A program made the translations under genes and the position numbers. From the NCBI GenBank assembly GCA_028335825.1, contig JAIOKI010000027.1:124001-188000 (forward strand): a DNA stretch of 64,000 nucleotides, written 5' to 3'. Each line of letters opens with the position of its first letter. Within the stretch, counting starts at the first letter, position 1. A model generated the notes under the pieces. It ran no database searches. It was not told the origin of the DNA and was given only the letters and a program-made list of their open reading frames with translations. Below are positions 29,713 to 39,095 of this stretch, one piece after another. Source of the stretch: Nosema muscidifuracis. Its lineage: Eukaryota; Microsporidia; Nosematidae.

Positions 29713-31381
29713 AATGTTTGATTTAAAAAATAGTTTAACGGTATATATATTTACTAAAGTGAGGAGATTTAGAAATGTTATTTTCTAATAACTTTCTTAA
29801 CATATTTATTTTTAAGGGTATTTTTAATATTTGGCTTATTTATATCATTTTGATCAAATCAATCTAGTGATTGGTACATAATTGTGACAGATTAATATAC
29901 ATTCATAGATGATAACAAATAAAATGCATACATAGTAAAAAAACTGAAAAATGGTACAATTTTAGAAAAATATTGTATATATTAATTAAGTACCAAGGGA
30001 ACCTTCAAATTTTTTGTACTTAATAATTAATTAATAAATAGATTTTGTCACTGAACAATTTGATAAACCTTAAAGAATGATAACATTATTAAAGCAAGCT
30101 ATTATGTATAATTAGAATACCAAAATCTAATTATTGAAGTATTATATATTTTGATGCATATAAAGTATGAAAAAACTCATTAGTAACTAAATAATAACAT
30201 AAATACAACTGAGACCCATGTAAAAAACGAATAATTAGTTGTTGCATGGCTTTATTTCACCATACAAAGAATATCATGAAGTTACATGTCAAAGGATTTG
30301 AAGCACACGTAAAAAGTGACGTTTTTTCTTAGAAATACACCGTCATCTCTAATAAGAAATGATATATAAGATTTTCTTTAAGAGGAGAGTAAGAAAACAT
30401 TTAAGAATTACATTTTTGAAATTATAAAAGGCCAAAACAAAGCCTTAAGATAAAAGATTTGTACTAAAAAAGACAATAGATAATTTCAATTAACTAAACA
30501 TACTTAAAAAAATGAGAAACACTAAGATTTACATAAGTGCTGAAATAATTCGAATATACACAATTTATGTGATAACAAAAATGATATTATCCTTTCATTT
30601 TTAAAATTCGCGCTTTAAATGTATTAATCTTGGAAATATAATCAAATCATATCAGCTAACAGTACATTTTTAATTAATAAAGTATTTAATTAAGATATAT
30701 ATACTTTATGTTGGCTTGCAAAGACATGTAATGGAAATTGCATGTTATTTTTTCTCCTGATTTTGGCTTGGGTGTTATATTAATTCTTATACTACATCAA
30801 TATGTAATATTACATTTGAAGTTATTTATTAAAATAAACAAGATGAATTTGCATTTATCAATATAAAAAAATAAACCTGATTAAGATGTTAATGAAGTCA
30901 TGTTTATTAATTAAAAAAATATTATAATTCCCATAATTTAGATTTAATGTTAATTAAAATCAATATTTCATATTGTTTTCTTTAAAAATGGTATTTTAAT
31001 TTGAACTAGTAATTGTATAAATTAATATCCATACTTTTAGATAATCCGTTAATTGTCAAATCAATGCAAAAAATATATTTTCAATTAATAATATTTACGA
31101 TTGACAATAAAAAATTATTTTCTTTTTTAAAGCTACAGTCACAAAATTACTAAACAAACTTTTTGATAAATTTATTCATATATTTTTTTATAACGGTTCT
31201 TCTATTTTAATTGAAAATCTCTTGCCTATCAAAACATCCATACAATATCTTATAATATTTCTTTATGCTTAAGTTCTTATAATTTAAAATATGTAATATA
31301 TTTTATTTGTTGAATGCATCCCTAAATTCCCGCGCTTTTTGTTATTTTTGATCCATTCGTCTAATTTTTTACCCTTCTATA
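29713..31381. other. 1.67-kb gap of unusual, non-repetitive composition
   Basis: Unlike the other gaps, this one has few homopolymers and no tandem repeat, and is slightly richer in G and C. No coding frame of useful length, RNA gene or known element could be recognised on either strand. The rare GC words AAATTCGCGCTTT (30605) and AAATTCCCGCGCTTTT (31324) are near-copies 720 bp apart. It may be an old, unidentifiable gene or element remnant. It marks the right edge of the secreted-protein region. Confidence 0.4.
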
Positions 31382-32629
31382 ATGAAGAAAACCTATAAAC
31401 CTCATTCGAAACAAAATAAGCAAGTAAATTCGTACAGAAAGAAAACTATCGACCCTGGTGTAGATCTCAATATAAAAAAAGACGATGATAACATGGAAAA
31501 TATTGACGATTATTGGAATATGGCAGAATACGTAATGGACGATGATAAGACATCGAATGAAATAAAAAACATTCCAAAAGAAGCAGAAAATCTTGTAAAA
31601 AAGAAGACTGAAAAAAAACAGCAATCACCTAAAAAAGATAAAAATCAAATTAAACAAGAAAAAAATCAATCACCTAAAAAAGACAAAAATCAATATTTTA
31701 AAAAATCCGAAGATCAGTCTTCTCAACAAAATGATAACAAGAAATATTTTTTGGAGAATTTGGAATCAAGTGTTATTAACGAAGTCATGGAGATTTCTAC
31801 TGATGGTAGTAAACTTACAGGTGATTATAAGGAGACCTTAAAAAAGAAAAAATCAGAAACGCCAAAAAAGTCAAACAAACAAAATAATGAAGAAACGTCA
31901 GGAGAAGACACACTTTTTGACATTGAAAACATAAGAGAAAGTTTGTCACATAACGTTTTAAAAAAGACGTCAACACCATCTAACACATCAGGACTAGAAG
32001 TTAATGACGAAGTTGGATCAATAAATGAAATATCAAATTCAATAACAAACAAAAGTGATATGACCCCGAAAAAAGAAATGAAAAAAAGTACGAAAAATAA
32101 AAAGAATTCGAAAGAAGAACCAAAAGAAAATACTGATAAATTAAAAAAAGTTAAGGGTAAAAATAAAACTAAAACAATTAAAAAAGATTCTACTGAGAGT
32201 ATTGTAACTAAGGCTAGTAAGACAAAACTACTAGAAACAAAAAAGAAAAACAAAAAAAGAAGAAGTTCTGTTAATGTTGTGTATGATTATAAAGGAGAGA
32301 CATTAATTGGAAAGAATAATAAGATATATGGAATGACAAAAATATCTTCTTTATTTCAAGGTAAAAGTAAGTTAGAGCCTCTAATCACAAAAAACTCTTT
32401 AGAGTCAGGAATTCTATTTTTAAAACCTGGTGCTTCTATTATTGATGAAACAGCTGATGTAAGTTTTACGATATTTTGTCTTAAAGGATCAATCGAGATT
32501 ACAATTAACGATGAAAAATTTAGGGTTGGAAGAGAAAGTTGTTTATATATTGAGGAAGGTAGTTCATATGATATAATTGATAAAAGTAGAGATGGAAGCT
32601 CTATATTTGTTACATTTAAAGCAAAGTAA
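31382..32629 (+). CDS. CENP-C/Mif2-like centromere protein
   Basis: 415 aa, with CCCTTCTATA before the ATG. Residues 1-290 are Lys/Ser/Asn-rich and disordered, with short repeats (QSPKKDKNQ). The C-terminal 100 aa form a cupin like the Mif2/CENP-C dimerisation domain: LESGILFLKPGASI, FTIFCLKGSIEITINDEKFRV and LYIEEGSSYDI match the L.PG, F.V..G.V.V.I....F.IG and G..Y.I pattern of Mif2. A basic RRSSVNVVYD at about 294 could be a degenerate CENP-C motif that touches CENP-A nucleosomes. CENP-C links centromeric chromatin to the outer kinetochore. A generic cupin is the main alternative, but metal-binding histidines are absent. Confidence 0.72.
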   Translation: MKKTYKPHSKQNKQVNSYRKKTIDPGVDLNIKKDDDNMENIDDYWNMAEYVMDDDKTSNEIKNIPKEAENLVKKKTEKKQQSPKKDKNQIKQEKNQSPKKDKNQYFKKSEDQSSQQNDNKKYFLENLESSVINEVMEISTDGSKLTGDYKETLKKKKSETPKKSNKQNNEETSGEDTLFDIENIRESLSHNVLKKTSTPSNTSGLEVNDEVGSINEISNSITNKSDMTPKKEMKKSTKNKKNSKEEPKENTDKLKKVKGKNKTKTIKKDSTESIVTKASKTKLLETKKKNKKRRSSVNVVYDYKGETLIGKNNKIYGMTKISSLFQGKSKLEPLITKNSLESGILFLKPGASIIDETADVSFTIFCLKGSIEITINDEKFRVGRESCLYIEEGSSYDIIDKSRDGSSIFVTFKAK

Positions 32630-33185
32630 CTTTTTTACATTAAAATATTTCTTATTGCTGTAATTTGATATTTTAAATATTTTGTGATTGTATTTTTAAT
32701 TTAAAAAAGCCAATTTTATGTTTAAATAACTCTACTTATTTTGAGATGAAAAAATCATTTTTTAATAACTTTACTTATTTTTAAATGAGATCACTTCTTA
32801 ATAACTCTACTTATTTTGAAATGAAAAAACTTTTTAATAACTTTACTTTTTATTCTAAAAAAAACTTTCCTTCTTAATGACTCTACTTTATTTTTAAGAT
32901 GAAATCACTTTTTAATGAATCTACCTTTTCTAATACACTAGTACAATTTATTACTTAAAATATATTTATGATAACTACATAAAAAGATTTATTTTTAGAG
33001 AGAATTTATCTTGATTGTAAAAAAACTTAAGAAATACACAATCAATTTGATAAAACATTTCTATCTAAATTATCATTAAATTTAACTGATAATATAATTA
33101 ATTGTATGCAATAAATATTATTTTATAATTCCTTCCACTAAAATCAATTTTTATAAATTTAAAAAAAAAATATTTTTTTTAAGCC
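32630..33185. repeat. 556-bp gap with a roughly 38-bp repeat
   Basis: Between 32720 and 32940 about six imperfect copies of TTTTTAATAACTCTACTTAT followed by TTTGAAATGAAA occur. No gene is seen in the remaining part (32940-33185). Confidence 0.7.
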
Positions 33186-33350
33186 ATGGATGGAGAAGAC
33201 GAATTAAAACAACAAGAAATGAATTTACATAATCTTAGTGAGAAATATGAAAAGGGAATACAGAACTTAAAACAATCTTTAGAAAAGTTAAGGGAAAGTG
33301 TAGACAGGCTTTCATCATTTACAGATGATATGAAGAACGAAAATATGTGA
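33186..33350 (+). CDS. 54-aa coiled-coil protein
   Basis: A complete small ORF starting MDGEDELKQQ, with coding-like codon use and far fewer A/T-only words than its flanks. It is one continuous amphipathic helix (NLSEKYEKGIQNLKQSLEKL, RESVDRLSSF). The size and character resemble tiny DASH/Dam1-complex kinetochore subunits such as Dad2, Dad4 or Hsk3, and a CENP-C-like gene lies next door. Sequence alone does not prove that. Start context is AAGCC-ATGG, without CCC. Confidence 0.55.
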   Translation: MDGEDELKQQEMNLHNLSEKYEKGIQNLKQSLEKLRESVDRLSSFTDDMKNENM

Positions 33351-33418
33351 GAATTATTAAATGTTTAAATTTTTATTTATGCAAAAAAGCTTAAAAGAAG
33401 CATTTTTTTTCTATTTTT

Positions 33419-33553
33419 ATGGAACCAAATATTTCACTTGACGAGATCAAAAAAGAATTTGATGACAAATTATCTAAATTAAAAGAAAGTCTTAATAAAA
33501 TACATGACATTATAAATACTATTAAAAATAAGACAGATGAATGGGGTAATTAA
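33419..33553 (+). CDS. 44-aa coiled-coil protein
   Basis: A complete ORF, MEPNISLDEIKKEFDDKLSK onward, ending TDEWGN. It has strong heptad spacing (LSKLKESLNKIHDIINTIK). It lies 68 nt after the 54-aa ORF on the same strand and has similar character, so the two may be partners. A DASH-subunit-like identity is a guess. No CCC motif; the ATG follows TTTCTATTTTT. The reading is supported by codon use and the helix pattern only. Confidence 0.45.
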   Translation: MEPNISLDEIKKEFDDKLSKLKESLNKIHDIINTIKNKTDEWGN

Positions 33554-33622
33554 AAATAAAAGTAGATTATTTTTTTGTTTACAAACAAATCAGAATAATA
33601 AAAAATACCTTTCAATATATCC

Positions 33623-34432
33623 ATGATAATAACAGACTACATTTGTTCAGAAATAGATTTTCCAGTTTGTAAATATATAAGCGAGAATGTTTGCAAATGT
33701 TCTAGTAGATTTGAATATTTAGGAAATTTCAAAATATATTCACCTGCTTTTCTTGGATTAATTCTTTCTAATATGGGATTAACTTATAGAATGGTAAATC
33801 ATGTAAAAGTTTTATGTTCTAGTATAGGTAGATCAGAAATGAAATTCTTTTATTACATGTATGCATTATCAAATCTATTACAAATATTTCTTATATCTTT
33901 TAAAGATAAAATAGAGACAGTTTATTTTCTTCTTACTGTAATACACTTAGTTATTAATAATATGTGCTTTATTTCCTTATTTGTTGGATCTTATACACAA
34001 GATATGTTTATAGGTAAATGGGGTATAAAAAGTACTACCATTTTATATATGTCTACTGCTACTTATGGATTTATAAGTACTATAGTTATATTCTTTGGTC
34101 TTTTATTTAGAGAACCCATTTCAATATTTGTATGTTGCTTTATTATGAATTTTATTATTGGATATGGATATTTTATTATTCAATTTAAGAAATTAAATAA
34201 GAAGAAAGGAGAAATTTGGGCTTATGGAACAATTTTAATTTCTTTTATATTTTTTTTACTTAGTGCATCTTGTTTATTCGTAGGATCTAGAATTATTGCT
34301 ATACTTACAGATAAATATTTGGATAATTTATTCTTTCACAATTTATTCTTATTTTGCTCTGTTGTTATGATACATAAATTCTGGTTATCTGTATGTGATT
34401 ATGAAGTAGAATGTTTATTATTAGAAGTTTAA
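33623..34432 (+). CDS. Chitin synthase export chaperone (Chs7 family)
   Basis: 269 aa with about seven transmembrane segments. Chs7 resides in the ER and lets chitin synthase leave it. Evidence is a run of family landmarks: an N-terminal C.....PVC; GRSEMKFFYYMYALSNLLQI, matching fungal GR.EI..FFYLY; and the C-terminal KYLDNLFFHNLF...VVMIHKFWLSV, matching KYLDGLFF...AVMMVYKYWDS. Length is close to fungal members (about 300-340, somewhat shorter). The window also encodes UDP-GlcNAc pyrophosphorylase, so both substrate supply and synthase export for wall chitin are represented. Confidence 0.88.
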   Translation: MIITDYICSEIDFPVCKYISENVCKCSSRFEYLGNFKIYSPAFLGLILSNMGLTYRMVNHVKVLCSSIGRSEMKFFYYMYALSNLLQIFLISFKDKIETVYFLLTVIHLVINNMCFISLFVGSYTQDMFIGKWGIKSTTILYMSTATYGFISTIVIFFGLLFREPISIFVCCFIMNFIIGYGYFIIQFKKLNKKKGEIWAYGTILISFIFFLLSASCLFVGSRIIAILTDKYLDNLFFHNLFLFCSVVMIHKFWLSVCDYEVECLLLEV

Positions 34433-34659
34433 TTAAACTTATTTTATAAAAAATATGTAGTAGTCATTTAATTATCTTTATTATGATAGAAAATATTATA
34501 ATATTTTATAAATTTGTCAAATAATAATTTTTAATTAACTCCTTTAGAAATGATTATTTTTTAATAATTTATTAGATAAATATTATTATAAAGCTATTAT
34601 TTAATTAACTCCTTTCGAAATGAATATTTTTTTAAATCATCAACTATTTTACCCATAAA

Positions 34660-34953
34660 ATGGCTAAAAAGTTAATTCCTGCTTCAGATCTATGCAGAAT
34701 AAAAATAAAAGAAAAGTTAGAGAAGGTACATAAACCAAGAAGAAAATACAGAAAAGTTAAAAATAATATTAATATACCAATAGTTATATCAAATTATAAA
34801 AATCCTAATAGTGAAATAGTTCCACTTGAAATTAGGAATAAGAATATTAAACAAGAAGCAAATATTATCAATTATAAGAAGTTTATAGATTTTAATAAGT
34901 GTTTAGATCAAATTGAAGAATATTGTAAAAAAGAATATAAACAACTTCAATAG
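34660..34953 (+). CDS. Hypothetical basic protein
   Basis: 97 aa starting MAKKLIPASD, with CCCATAAA before the ATG. The first 45 residues are very basic (IKIKEKLEKVHKPRRKYRKV), suggesting nucleic-acid or ribosome contact. The C-terminal half is helical and ends EEYCKKEYKQLQ. I do not recognise a family. The start signal and codon use support a real gene. Confidence 0.65.
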   Translation: MAKKLIPASDLCRIKIKEKLEKVHKPRRKYRKVKNNINIPIVISNYKNPNSEIVPLEIRNKNIKQEANIINYKKFIDFNKCLDQIEEYCKKEYKQLQ

Positions 34954-35184
34954 ATATTTTTAATATAGTTAGATTTTTATAAAAGAAGTGTGTAGATTCA
35001 TATAAGAAGTATATATAATAATTTAAGAAGATGTGTGTAATGCTTTGTAGAAAATAATTGTATAATTCAATATAAGAAGATTTGTAGACTAAAATAGAAA
35101 CGTATAGAATAATATAGAAACGTATAGAATAATACAAGAAATGTATAAATCTTTACAAAAAATATGTGGATCTCTTTAAATAAT

Positions 35185-35643
35185 TTATTTTTTTACAAAA
35201 CTTTCTTCTAAATAATCTAATAGTAAAAAAGGAATCTCTTTTTTTATGACGTCATATGGAATCTGACCAATCGAATTATCATTATACTGTACTAGTACAT
35301 GAATTTCATCATCCACTTTGATTATATCATAAATCTCATGAATAAGTGTGTTTAGCTTAAGATCAATAATTTCTTTATAACTATCTAATGATTTTTCTAC
35401 TTTCTTGTCGATAGTTATTTCAACTTTTTTATTTGTTTTCTTTTTTTTTAATAAAGTTTTCGACTCATAATCTTCTATCAATTCTTTGGCAAAAATATTT
35501 TCTTCAAGTTCCCATGTATTCTCTGAATCTGAATATCCTACCCATTTTATCAGATATTCGGGTTTACCTTTTCTTATTCTTTTTTTTAATATCTTTTCTA
35601 CATCATAAACAACTTCTTCTTCTGACTCTTTTGCTGTATCCAT
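35185..35643 (-). CDS. Heterochromatin protein 1 (chromodomain + chromoshadow)
   Basis: 152 aa, CCCCTAGAAA before the ATG. The chromodomain (about 11-56) is [40 protein letters not shown]. It keeps all three aromatic-cage positions for methyl-lysine (Y13, W34, Y37) and the ENTWE motif. A Lys-rich hinge follows (about 62-85). A chromoshadow-like domain at 95-150 ([20 protein letters not shown]...[13 protein letters not shown]) ends with the P..LL.YLEE type helix. Known function of the family: binds H3K9me and dimerises to form silent chromatin. The chromodomain is certain, the shadow domain likely. Compact compared with animal HP1 (about 190-206 aa). Confidence 0.88.
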   Translation of the reverse strand: MDTAKESEEEVVYDVEKILKKRIRKGKPEYLIKWVGYSDSENTWELEENIFAKELIEDYESKTLLKKKKTNKKVEITIDKKVEKSLDSYKEIIDLKLNTLIHEIYDIIKVDDEIHVLVQYNDNSIGQIPYDVIKKEIPFLLLDYLEESFVKK

Positions 35644-36527
35644 TTTCTAGGGGTTAAAAAAATTATTAATCTGATTATTTTCGTATAAACTAAATTATTT
35701 ATAATTATGAATCAATTATTAAATTAATTTCAATATACATGACTTATTAATGTCAAGGTATTATAAAAATTATTAGAGTAGATATTTATAATTTTTTTGT
35801 TTTTATATTTTTTATTTAAAAAGTTATAAATCTACAAAGTTCTTTATTTTATAATTTAATAATAATAAATTATGACTATGAGATATTTGACAGGTATTAA
35901 ATATTTTTTGCCCAAAAAGTTAGTTTTTGATGATTAGTAGAAAATACTACAACTTTAATAAATAATTATGTTATATTTATATTTGAAATAATAAAGAGAC
36001 ATATAATACATTAATAAACTATCTATTTGTCTGCATAATATTTTTAATACATAAAATAAAAATACATTACTGTTTTTAGAAAAAAAAAGATTCAGCTAGT
36101 CTTTTATTTAAGAAGTTTGAAATTAACATTTATTTATTTTTCTAACCTCTAAAATTAAAGTATATTCCTATCATTAAAAAATCTTTAGTTAATTATTAAA
36201 TATATTTTAATTATTTTTCTAATCTTAAATATTAAAGTACATTCCTAACCTCAAAAAATCTATAGCTAGTATTATATATATTTTAGATCATTTAAATTAA
36301 ATTATAATTATTTTTCTAACCTCTAAAATTAAAGTATATTCCTGTCCTCAAAAAATCTATAGCTAGTTATTAAATATATTTTAATTATTTTTATAATGAC
36401 GTATTAACAAATGATTAAAAATTAGTCTTAATTTTATAGAAGGAACAATATTAATACTTTATTTTTTATCTATATAAAAAATTAGGTATTTCACTTACAA
36501 TAAAAATTTATTCTACTAAATTTATTT
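35644..36527. repeat. 884-bp gap with three copies of a 77-97-bp unit
   Basis: Units with TTATTTTTCTAACCTCTAAA, ATTAAAGTATATTCCT and AAAAAATCTATAGCTAGTTA occur at about 36134-36215, 36212-36310 and 36308-36400. The first part (35644-36120) is AT-rich with nothing recognisable. Confidence 0.75.
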
Positions 36528-37898
36528 TTAATCTATTTTTTCTTCCTTACTCTCCAAACTATTCTTATTAATAATTCTTGTACTTAAAAAGAGTGATCCT
36601 ATAAATATAATAATCAATCCAATAAAGAAATTTCTAAACTGTATCCAATCATAATGTTCAAATTCTTGGAAATATATTCCTGCTGTCACTATACTCAATA
36701 TAGTCCATGTAATATGAAAAATTGGAACTACTAGAAGAGCATCATATCTTTTTAATCCTCTGTTTAACCAGTAAATCTGACCAAATGTACATACAATAAG
36801 TCCAACTATAAAAATGTAAGTGACGAAGTAAATAAACTGATTTTCACCTGAAAAAGTCTTATCAATAATTTCTGCTAAAGATTTTATACTTAGTGTAGTA
36901 AAAGATGCTATGAATGAACTAAGAAAAATATACAAAAGTACCATACAATATTTCATAACAAAACATTCATCATCAAACCAAACAGTCTCACTACGAAATA
37001 TTCTAGAATTATCTTCATTAAAACTGGAATTAGTTTCGACATAACGAATAAAACAATATAAAATAACGATCAATAATAGAATAGTAAGAAAATATGCTAT
37101 AATAGATGGTTTTCTATATAACTTAAGCATTTCACACAAGGAATAAGACTTATGAGATACTTTTGTATTAACTAATATAAAAGTAGTACCACTAAAAACA
37201 AATAAAATAGCTAGTAAATCTTTATAAGTAAAGATTTCATCATTAATTAAAGGAGCCAATATCGAATTTGATACTAAACCTGAAGCACTTAAAGCTGCTA
37301 ATAAAGATTGATTACCAAATATATAGGACATGTACCCTGACAATTTACCTAACAAATAAATTGCCATTCCCATATGAAAAGTACTAAAATTTATATTACG
37401 AAATCTATAGGTGGGATTTATATAAGAAAGTTTTTGAAGATTAACACCAGTATTTATCATTACATTTCCTAAAACAGAAAGTATAGCTCCAATTATCCAT
37501 AATCTATTAGTAGTTGTATAACTACAAAGATAATGATTATTAGAAAATACACAAGACTGTTTTATATCACATCCACTTAAATGAGAAGGTCTATTTGGAT
37601 TACATCTCTTATTTTCTGGTATAGGTAAACAACAATATGTCGATTCAATAAGTTTAGTTAATAAACATTCGTTTTCTACTTTACATTTTGACGAACAAGC
37701 GATGGGTCCATAAAATGAATACGACGCGCATTGCTGAGGCATCGTGCAATGTTCACCAGGTGGTAAGATTTTTGAACAAATGTTGTTCACACAATATGAT
37801 GTATGAACATCTGGTCGACTTTTTATATAACAATCTTTATCTGATACACAAGGTATAGGATTCTGTAGCAAAGACAGTATATTAAAAAAAATCAGCAT
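36528..37898 (-). CDS. NIPA-like (DUF803) transporter with Cys-rich N-terminal ectodomain
   Basis: 456 aa. A signal peptide (MLIFFNILSLLQNPIPC) precedes a domain of about 115 residues with some 15 cysteines. The NIPA core of nine or so membrane helices begins at about residue 134: GAILSVLGNVMINTGVNLQK matches the family's first helix (G..L...G....N.G.NLQK), and LLAALSASGLVSNSILAPL matches the family's A.G...N..LAP block. NIPA proteins are linked to magnesium transport, and related EamA-fold proteins carry other solutes, so the substrate is open. The extracellular Cys-rich domain is not part of typical NIPA proteins. No CCC motif; the start is supported by the signal peptide. Confidence 0.8.
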   Translation of the reverse strand: MLIFFNILSLLQNPIPCVSDKDCYIKSRPDVHTSYCVNNICSKILPPGEHCTMPQQCASYSFYGPIACSSKCKVENECLLTKLIESTYCCLPIPENKRCNPNRPSHLSGCDIKQSCVFSNNHYLCSYTTTNRLWIIGAILSVLGNVMINTGVNLQKLSYINPTYRFRNINFSTFHMGMAIYLLGKLSGYMSYIFGNQSLLAALSASGLVSNSILAPLINDEIFTYKDLLAILFVFSGTTFILVNTKVSHKSYSLCEMLKLYRKPSIIAYFLTILLLIVILYCFIRYVETNSSFNEDNSRIFRSETVWFDDECFVMKYCMVLLYIFLSSFIASFTTLSIKSLAEIIDKTFSGENQFIYFVTYIFIVGLIVCTFGQIYWLNRGLKRYDALLVVPIFHITWTILSIVTAGIYFQEFEHYDWIQFRNFFIGLIIIFIGSLFLSTRIINKNSLESKEEKID

Positions 37899-37977
37899 AT
37901 TTATTTATATAGAAATTTATTTTAATATTTAAACAAACAATCATCATATAGAAAAAAAATAAAAGATTTCCACCCTT
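37899..37977. promoter_or_regulatory. 79-bp divergent promoter region
   Basis: Separates the minus-strand NIPA-like gene from the plus-strand coiled-coil gene. A CCACCCTT motif near 37971-37978 serves the plus-strand gene. No matching motif is visible for the NIPA-like gene. Confidence 0.5.
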
Positions 37978-38775
37978 ATGGAAGAATATGAGACTATTGA
38001 ACATGATATGATCCATATCAAAGATTATTTTAAGAATTACAAATTTGGTATTCAAGAAAGATTATCAAAATTATATTTCTTAAATAATATGAACACCAAT
38101 AAAATAAACGATAGTACTGAGTTATTAAAATCTAGTAAAGAAAAATTAGTTGAAATTAAAAAAAAAGGAAAAGAATGTGATCAATCTATATTCGAATTAT
38201 CATCAAAACTAGTAGATATTAGTAAAGAAATAGATGATGAGAAACTTAAAATACAAAATTTAGAAGAAGTTCTTTCTAAAAAAAATATCGAATACAATGA
38301 ACTTAGTAAAAAAAGTACTCTTGTTCAAGAATATGAAAATTTGAATACGAAATATAAATCTGTATGTGGAGAGATAGAAAATGTTCTTAGTAAAATTAGT
38401 GTACTTAAACAAGAACTAGAATGCAAAAAAGATTTTAAAATTGAAGAATTAGAAAATCATAAAAATAAATTAATGAGCAGAACAAGACGACTTTCAGTTA
38501 TTCAATATGAAAAATATGTTGAAGATCTTTACGATTTTTACACTAAAATGAAAAATATGGTCGAAAGAATTTTTAGAATAAAAATTTCAACTGTATCTGA
38601 AAATAATAAATTAATTATTTGTGTTACCAAAGAAGATAAAAATGAACTTAAGATTATAATAGAAGATGGTAAAATTGATAGTATAAAAGGAATTGGAGAT
38701 GAAAATATTGAGAAATACTACAAAAGAATTAATGATCCAAGATTTGTATTATTTTATTTTATGTTTAATAAATAA
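37978..38775 (+). CDS. Coiled-coil protein with C-terminal globular (RWD-like?) domain
   Basis: 265 aa with CCCTT before the ATG. Residues about 40-165 are a long coiled coil. The last 80 (IFRIKISTVSENNKLIICVT, ELKIIIEDGKIDS...YYKRINDPRFVLFYF) look like a small alpha/beta domain with strands, a P-containing turn and a final helix. That order recalls kinetochore RWD proteins such as Spc24/Spc25 or Mcm21, but no diagnostic motif is present. Function unassigned. Confidence 0.65.
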   Translation: MEEYETIEHDMIHIKDYFKNYKFGIQERLSKLYFLNNMNTNKINDSTELLKSSKEKLVEIKKKGKECDQSIFELSSKLVDISKEIDDEKLKIQNLEEVLSKKNIEYNELSKKSTLVQEYENLNTKYKSVCGEIENVLSKISVLKQELECKKDFKIEELENHKNKLMSRTRRLSVIQYEKYVEDLYDFYTKMKNMVERIFRIKISTVSENNKLIICVTKEDKNELKIIIEDGKIDSIKGIGDENIEKYYKRINDPRFVLFYFMFNK

Positions 38776-39095
38776 GGAAATGTCTTTAATAAATTAAAAT
38801 ATAATTTTTAATAAGGAGATGTCTTTAATAAATTAAAATATAGCTTATAATTTTTAATCAAAAAAATTAATTTCCAATCAGGTTAATTTTAAATAAAAAG
38901 ATATTTTTTTCAATTACATCTAATAAAAAAACCTTTTAATTTCTAATCAGGTTAATTTTATAAGAATTTCTTCCTTATTTAAATTAATATTCTTTCTTAT
39001 TAAAATTAATATTCTTCCTTATAAGATTTGATTAGAAATTCTTTTTTATAAGTTTCATATTTTTTTGTTATAAAAATATTTATTTACCCCTCAGC
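38776..39095. repeat. 320-bp gap with short duplications
   Basis: AATGTCTTTAATAAATTAAAATATA is duplicated at 38778 and 38817. TTTCTAATCAGGTTAATTTTA-type words appear at 38872 and 38940, and ATTAATATTCTTTCTTAT-type words at 38984-39020. No gene. Confidence 0.6.

Noticed and set aside
29713-31381. A named transposon or a gene in the quiet gap
   Set aside because: No terminal repeats, no frame and no family resemblance I could support.
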